Assembly: GCA_013054445.1 (NCBI GenBank)
Contig: JAAMPI010001578.1
Span: 1-12,803, forward strand
DNA: 12,803 nucleotides
DNA from: Cudoniella acicularis
Lineage: Eukaryota; Ascomycota; Leotiomycetes; Helotiales; Helotiaceae
Reading direction: 5' to 3'
Positions within the stretch are counted from its first letter, which is position 1. Each line of letters opens with the position of its first letter. Positions 9,116 through 12,803 of this stretch are shown piece after piece. The notes under the pieces are model-generated. The model had not been told where the DNA came from. It did no database searches and worked only from the letters and a program-made list of their open reading frames with translations. The position numbers were made by a program, and so were the translations under genes.

Positions 9116-10894
9116 ATGGCTCGACCGAAAGCTTCAACGAAAAGGACCAAGAGAGCAAAAGGTGGTGCCTGCGAACTTTGCCGTACCACTTACAAGAGAT
9201 GCGATGTCTACACCAAGACAGTCTGCCTCCGGTGCCACGAAGCTGGACTTACATGTAGCTTGTACGAATCACCCACAGAAGCACCGGCAGCAAACAAGAA
9301 CCGTAAGAACCAATTCAAAAGAGTTATATCTCCGCCGAATAGGTACGAGAGTCTTGAGCCCTTTTTAAGAATTGTCAAAACTGAGGTTTCATGATATTTA
9401 GGGCGCGAAATCCCTCGTCGGCTATGACTTCGCACAAATCGAATAAGCAAACGGCCGGCCAAAATCCAAATGTCACTACCCGACGCTCGAAATTAGACAT
9501 TCCTAAGCACGAAGAGTCGCCTCTAGCTACATGTGAAATCTGCGAAGACGAGCAAACAAATACAGAGAATAGTTTGGGCTGGGTTGAGTGCGAAATTAGC
9601 TCTTGCAAATCATGGTTTCATGTCGCTTGTCTTTTGACCTGCAATGAGACGAGACGTATGTTATTCTCACCATCGAATCAGCTCAAGGACTCGATTTTTA
9701 TTTGCTACAACTGCCTGGACCGATCAGAAACTGAAAATAGCGAGGAGATATCTTCGGCAGTCTCACGATTCCTTCAAGCCTTAGAAAAGATTGGGTTGCC
9801 GACAAGGCGAGAAAACATCGAGGCAAAGTTGTGCCCTGAACCTATTAGCCAACATAAGGGTGCACCGTGGACGGAAGGCTATCAGCAGCCGAGCGGTAGC
9901 CTCGAAGAAGAATCGCACAATATCACCTTCGAGCTTGCAAGTCAAGAGAGATATCAGGGGTTCGAGGAAACTATTATCCGAAACCTAATTCGACAAATTC
10001 ACGAGGCTATTTTTAATTACGATTTTGAGGTTCGTGTAGCAGCTGAACGTTTTGAAGTTACAACAAACGAGGATCTTCGTTTCCGCAACCCTTTGGCTGC
10101 TTGGGAATTTGTTGATCCTGGAAAGAACTCGGAAGCAGGACATCCATGGTTTGAACTTGATGCTGCGGACCGAAAACATCCAATGGCTCATGCGCCAATT
10201 ACTGCGGTGCTGCGAAGCATGCTTCGATCCCCTTCTAATGTTCCCCTTGATATCGATTTAGACATGCAGAGTCTAACCTTCTCCCAAGTTCATATTGGTC
10301 TTATAACCTGGTTCGTATTTGATATACTTAACAATAAAATTGACTTATATAACTTGCCAAACATGGGGCCATTGAGAGCAATGAGGTCTGCGGTTTTCTC
10401 TGCTGCAGGAGCTAGTAAGTTGCTTATTCTGTTCTCAATTCCATTTTTGACGTTTTGTAGGATGGCCAGGGAGCGCAATACATCTTCTACGAGAAGTCGA
10501 GCTTCGAACTTGGGAAAAGCCGGAATTTGAGAGGCAAGTGCTGTTGAACGAAAAAATGTTCCACCGCAAATTGGAGGATTTCCTTGAACCTTTGACAAAG
10601 CAGTACCGGATCGGTCACTTTTCCAACGCTAGGTTCGACGTTATTGTACACAGCCTTCGACTGTGGTCTTATTTGCAGCCATTAGGTGGGATGTTGACAA
10701 TGATTGAGCCGAAGATTGGAGAAATTTTTGATTCAGCAGACCAAGATGCATACGATACAAAGGGTACACAGCAATTTCCCACAAAGGGCTCTCAGGAACG
10801 CATTCGGTGGATTCTCTCCCGCGGCTTTCAATACGAAGAGAGTAATCTTCACGAACCACGAACATGTAAAGTCAAGGCGAGGGTTGTTATTTAG
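9116..10894 (+). CDS. Zn2Cys6 zinc-cluster protein with PHD finger
   Basis: Exons 9116-9342, 9402-10414 and 10461-10894 give 557 aa. Intron 1 (59 nt, GTACGA..TTTAG) restores AGG across the junction; intron 2 (46 nt, GTAAGT..TTGTAG) joins AGA. The only phase-compatible joins I found keep one open frame. At 19-47 is a textbook zinc cluster, C-x2-C-x6-C-x7-C-x2-C-x6-C, after a Lys/Arg-rich start (KRTKRAK). At 120-180 is a C4HC3 PHD finger: CEIC, then C-x4-C, WFHVAC and CYNC. PHD fingers usually read histone H3 tails; whether this one binds methylated lysine cannot be judged from sequence. Residues of about 249-557 are mixed helical and unrecognised, with no fungal transcription-factor middle domain that I can identify. 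It is divergently paired with the Hsp70-like/Zn2Cys6 gene 455 bp away, suggesting shared control. The expected location is the nucleus. The role as a chromatin-linked regulator is inference. Confidence 0.85.
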
Positions 10895-11962
10895 TTATTA
10901 TGTTTTTTTTATTCTGATCATAGCACTGAAGTAACAAGAAATATAAGTACAAATACCATTGTCTATTATTGTATTCCTTTGATCGCTATATATTCTAGTT
11001 AGATAGAATACTTTAAAGCTTTTAATTAAATACTACTTAAGATAAAACAAAAATACCTAGAATAGACAAAATAGCTAATAATGGTATCCTCTTTCGGTTT
11101 TAATACTATTTCTCGATGATATAGCGATTGTTCTTTTAATTGTTAAAGGCGATATTACAGAATAGACTTAGAAATAGAATAAAATAATATATTAAGATAT
11201 AAAACACTGATTTAGTAAATACTAAAGGCGGTCAACGATCGAGGCTGTGTAACCACGGTTTGCTCGTAGAGCCTTTAGAGAAGTTAGTGTGGGCCGAAGC
11301 CTGCCTGAGGCATTCAACATGACAAACTTCCTAATTGAGTTTAGCGCAAATCCAAAATAGGAAGTTCGCCTTTTTCACAAGAACACGAAAACATTTAAAG
11401 CCTTAGAATAACTATAACTCCACGAATACTTGTAGAATCACGATTATTTTTTAATGCATCTATCCGCCTCAATTAGCACTACAAATCAATAGGAAACAAA
11501 CAATGAAAGTTACGTCATAGAAATGCAAAACATAGATTTTTTGTTTACCAAAAGCTCGCACACAGCAATACGCTGGCAGAATCATCAATACTAGCTAGAC
11601 TTCAAGCTTGGGGCTATCGTGAAGATGCGGAGTCTTTTTTGCTGGGACTAAACCAACTTGCAGTTGTACTATAATGTGGGGACGTGGCTTCTAGCCATTT
11701 GCTTGTCATTTTAGAAAACATGAAGGATATACAATCAACAAAAACGTTAGAAGGTCTAGCTACTTGTACTGAGTCAAAATATGAGAAGAGTATCAGGTGC
11801 GAAGTGTTTAATTGTAACTCTTTTCAGGCTTCATGAGGAAATAGGTGACCTTTCCTTATTTCGATACCTAAAACTAGAAAAAAAGGCCCCCACTACAACA
11901 GACTTAGAGAGAAGATAAGTCAATGCAACCAAATAACCTTGAAGTTACAAAAAGTTATTTCA
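10895..11962. other. AT-rich gene-free region with small inverted repeats
   Basis: From 10895 to about 11220 the DNA is very AT-rich. After that it is more balanced but has frequent stops on both strands, and I recognised no protein. Two small perfect inverted repeats are visible: CTAAAGGC (11222-11229) with GCCTTTAG (11271-11278), and AACTTCCTA (11325-11333) with TAGGAAGTT (11358-11366). They sit close together and could be traces of a mobile element, but no target-site duplication or transposase is evident. The 3' end of the Zn2Cys6/PHD transcript must lie at the left edge. Confidence 0.5.
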
Positions 11963-12585
11963 TCATTTCAATTTGCTGACGATTTTAACTCGAGTTCCTA
12001 AACTTTTAGCTGCAGGATTCCCAAGAAAATAATCATGGCTATAGTTAACATCTCTCTTGCGATTTGTCTCATATAGCTCGAGTTCAAATCTGCGAAAGAC
12101 GGTTGCAAGAACAATATACAACTCGGCGTACGCAAAGCTACGAGACGTCAGATAGAGGTTTCCTTAGGAAAGTGGCACGGAGTAGTGGGACAGCTTACTC
12201 GATTCCAAGGCACGATCGACCTCCTCAATTGAATGGAACAAAGAATCGATGAGCTCACTCGGTTTCGGGGTTGTCTTCGAGCCAGCGTTCTGGAAAGAAT
12301 TTATATGGATTGGAGTAAGCGTTTGGGTCCATGAGAATGCTACTGAGAGTTATGATAATTGGTGTCTAGTAGCGGTGGCAATCATAAGTTAGGAGAAAGA
12401 TACATCATAGGTGAGATGAGCTAAAAAGGTCTTACCCCAGCCGGAATCTTCCAATCTTGATAGCATAGGGAATCGTGTGGATGTACAACTGGCAATTGAG
12501 AAGTCACTAATGCTGTGATACTAAGTGATTCCTTGACTACCGCAGTCCGTTAGTGCAATTGTTAGTATGGGTCCAAGTTAGGCTG
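11963..12585 (-). pseudogene. Decayed cytochrome P450, C-terminal half
   Basis: Read on the minus strand in three spliced pieces. About 12585-12436 covers the K-helix region (TAVVKESLS) to YQDWKIPAG; 12365-12199 covers TPIIITLSSILMDPN, the FFPERWLED motif and the heme loop FVPFN-x-GGRSCLG; 12137-11963 covers FAYAELYIVLATVFRRFE to a terminal TGA. The two introns (12435-12366, 70 nt; 12198-12138, 61 nt) keep GTAAG donors, branch sites and TAG acceptors. P450s are heme mono-oxygenases, often in secondary metabolism; the heme-ligand cysteine codon is at 12210-12212. Four premature stops break it (12562-12564, 12550-12552, 12255-12257, 12225-12227), the ExxR arginine is replaced by serine, and everything N-terminal of the K-helix is missing where a repeat cluster begins. 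TGA at 12257 and 12227 could come from CGA by C-to-T change. The subfamily is not determined. An N-terminal half beyond the window edge cannot be excluded. Confidence 0.85.
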
Positions 12586-12591
12586 CGTGAT

Positions 12592-12681
12592 GGGTAGTGG
12601 GTAGTACCCATTACCCGCGGGCTACCCACCACGGGTGGGTATAGTTTCTCTTACTCCTATATAGGTACTCGCGGGTACCCG
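12592..12681. repeat. Cluster of GGGTA/TACCC inverted repeats
   Basis: Three nested or adjacent palindromes are visible. The first is a 25-nt one centred on 12604 (arms 12592-12603 and 12605-12616, one G/T mismatch). The second is TACCCACC (12623-12630) with GGTGGGTA (12634-12641), separated by 3 nt. The third is the 10-bp palindrome CGGGTACCCG at 12672-12681. The shared word is GGGTA. The cluster starts within about 10 nt of where P450 homology stops, so it may be the end of an inserted element. Similar GGGTACCC-rich sequence occurs near ends of some hAT-type transposons, but no transposase is visible here. Confidence 0.6.
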
Positions 12682-12741
12682 TATATATAAATATTATATA
12701 AATTTATATAAATTCTTCTTCCTTATATATATTCTCCTAGC

Positions 12742-12803
12742 ACACGCTCTTCTTTCTTATACACGCTCGTCTTATATATACTCTCCTTCTTTATATACGC
12801 TCT
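12742..12803. repeat. Degenerate ~19-bp pyrimidine-rich tandem repeat
   Basis: Units begin ACACGCTC or a variant and end in TTATAT-like sequence: 12742-12760, 12761-12779, 12780-12796, and a partial unit from 12797 to the window end. Less regular TC/TA-rich sequence precedes them from about 12710. The array runs off the window, so its full size and the element it belongs to are unknown. Confidence 0.5.

Noticed and set aside
12070..12095. tRNA-like B box (GAGTTCAAATC) near 12075
   Set aside because: The flanking bases do not pair as a T stem and there is no acceptor stem. The sequence is the reverse complement of P450 codons for RFELEL.
12064..12252. 62-codon plus-strand ORF
   Set aside because: It lies antisense to the P450 relic, which has clear family motifs on the minus strand; the plus-strand product shows none.
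1..12803. CRISPR array, rRNA or a complete transposase gene
   Set aside because: No regularly spaced identical repeats, rRNA-like sequence or transposase/reverse-transcriptase motifs were seen on either strand.

Overview
The window looks like nuclear DNA from a filamentous ascomycete (Pezizomycotina). Introns are short (46-136 nt) with GT..AG ends and CTAAC/CTGAC-type branch sites. It encodes an Osh1-type oxysterol-binding protein and two Zn2Cys6 zinc clusters, a domain restricted to fungi. Gene-dense stretches alternate with AT-rich stretches that carry no gene. I cannot name the species; a leotiomycete-like fungus would fit but is a guess.

Layout. (1) 1-4307, plus strand: promoter/leader and a complete three-exon gene for a 1254-aa Osh1/Swh1-type lipid-transfer protein with ankyrin repeats, PH domain, coiled coil, FFAT motif and sterol/PI4P-binding ORD. 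This is a conserved housekeeping gene. (2) 4308-5374: AT-rich intergenic DNA holding the 3' ends of two convergent genes, a stem-loop and a GC palindrome. (3) 5375-8660, minus strand: a nine-exon gene whose exons splice in phase into a 942-aa protein with an Hsp70/actin-type ATPase domain at its N-terminus and a Zn2Cys6 DNA-binding cluster near its C-terminus. (4) 8661-9115: a 455-bp divergent promoter. (5) 9116-10894, plus strand: a three-exon gene for a 557-aa protein with an N-terminal Zn2Cys6 cluster, a PHD finger and a long unrecognised C-terminal region. (6) 10895-11962: AT-rich, no gene recognised. (7) 11963 to about 12585, minus strand: a decayed cytochrome P450 C-terminal half. It keeps two spliceable introns, the PERW motif and the heme cysteine, but has four premature stops. 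(8) 12592-12803: a cluster of GGGTA/TACCC inverted repeats followed by a pyrimidine-rich degenerate tandem repeat, running off the window.

How the genes may work together. The Osh1 homologue is independent: it moves sterol and PI4P at membrane contacts. The most unusual content is the divergent pair. One protein couples an Hsp70-like ATPase to a zinc-cluster DNA-binding domain; the other couples a zinc cluster to a likely histone-tail reader (PHD). They share one promoter and lie between AT-rich flanks. My inference is a two-component nuclear regulatory module in which an ATP-dependent, conformation-sensing ATPase is tethered to DNA next to a chromatin-reading partner. The sequence shows the domains and the geometry; it does not show the function. 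No CRISPR array, tRNA, rRNA or complete transposase gene was seen.
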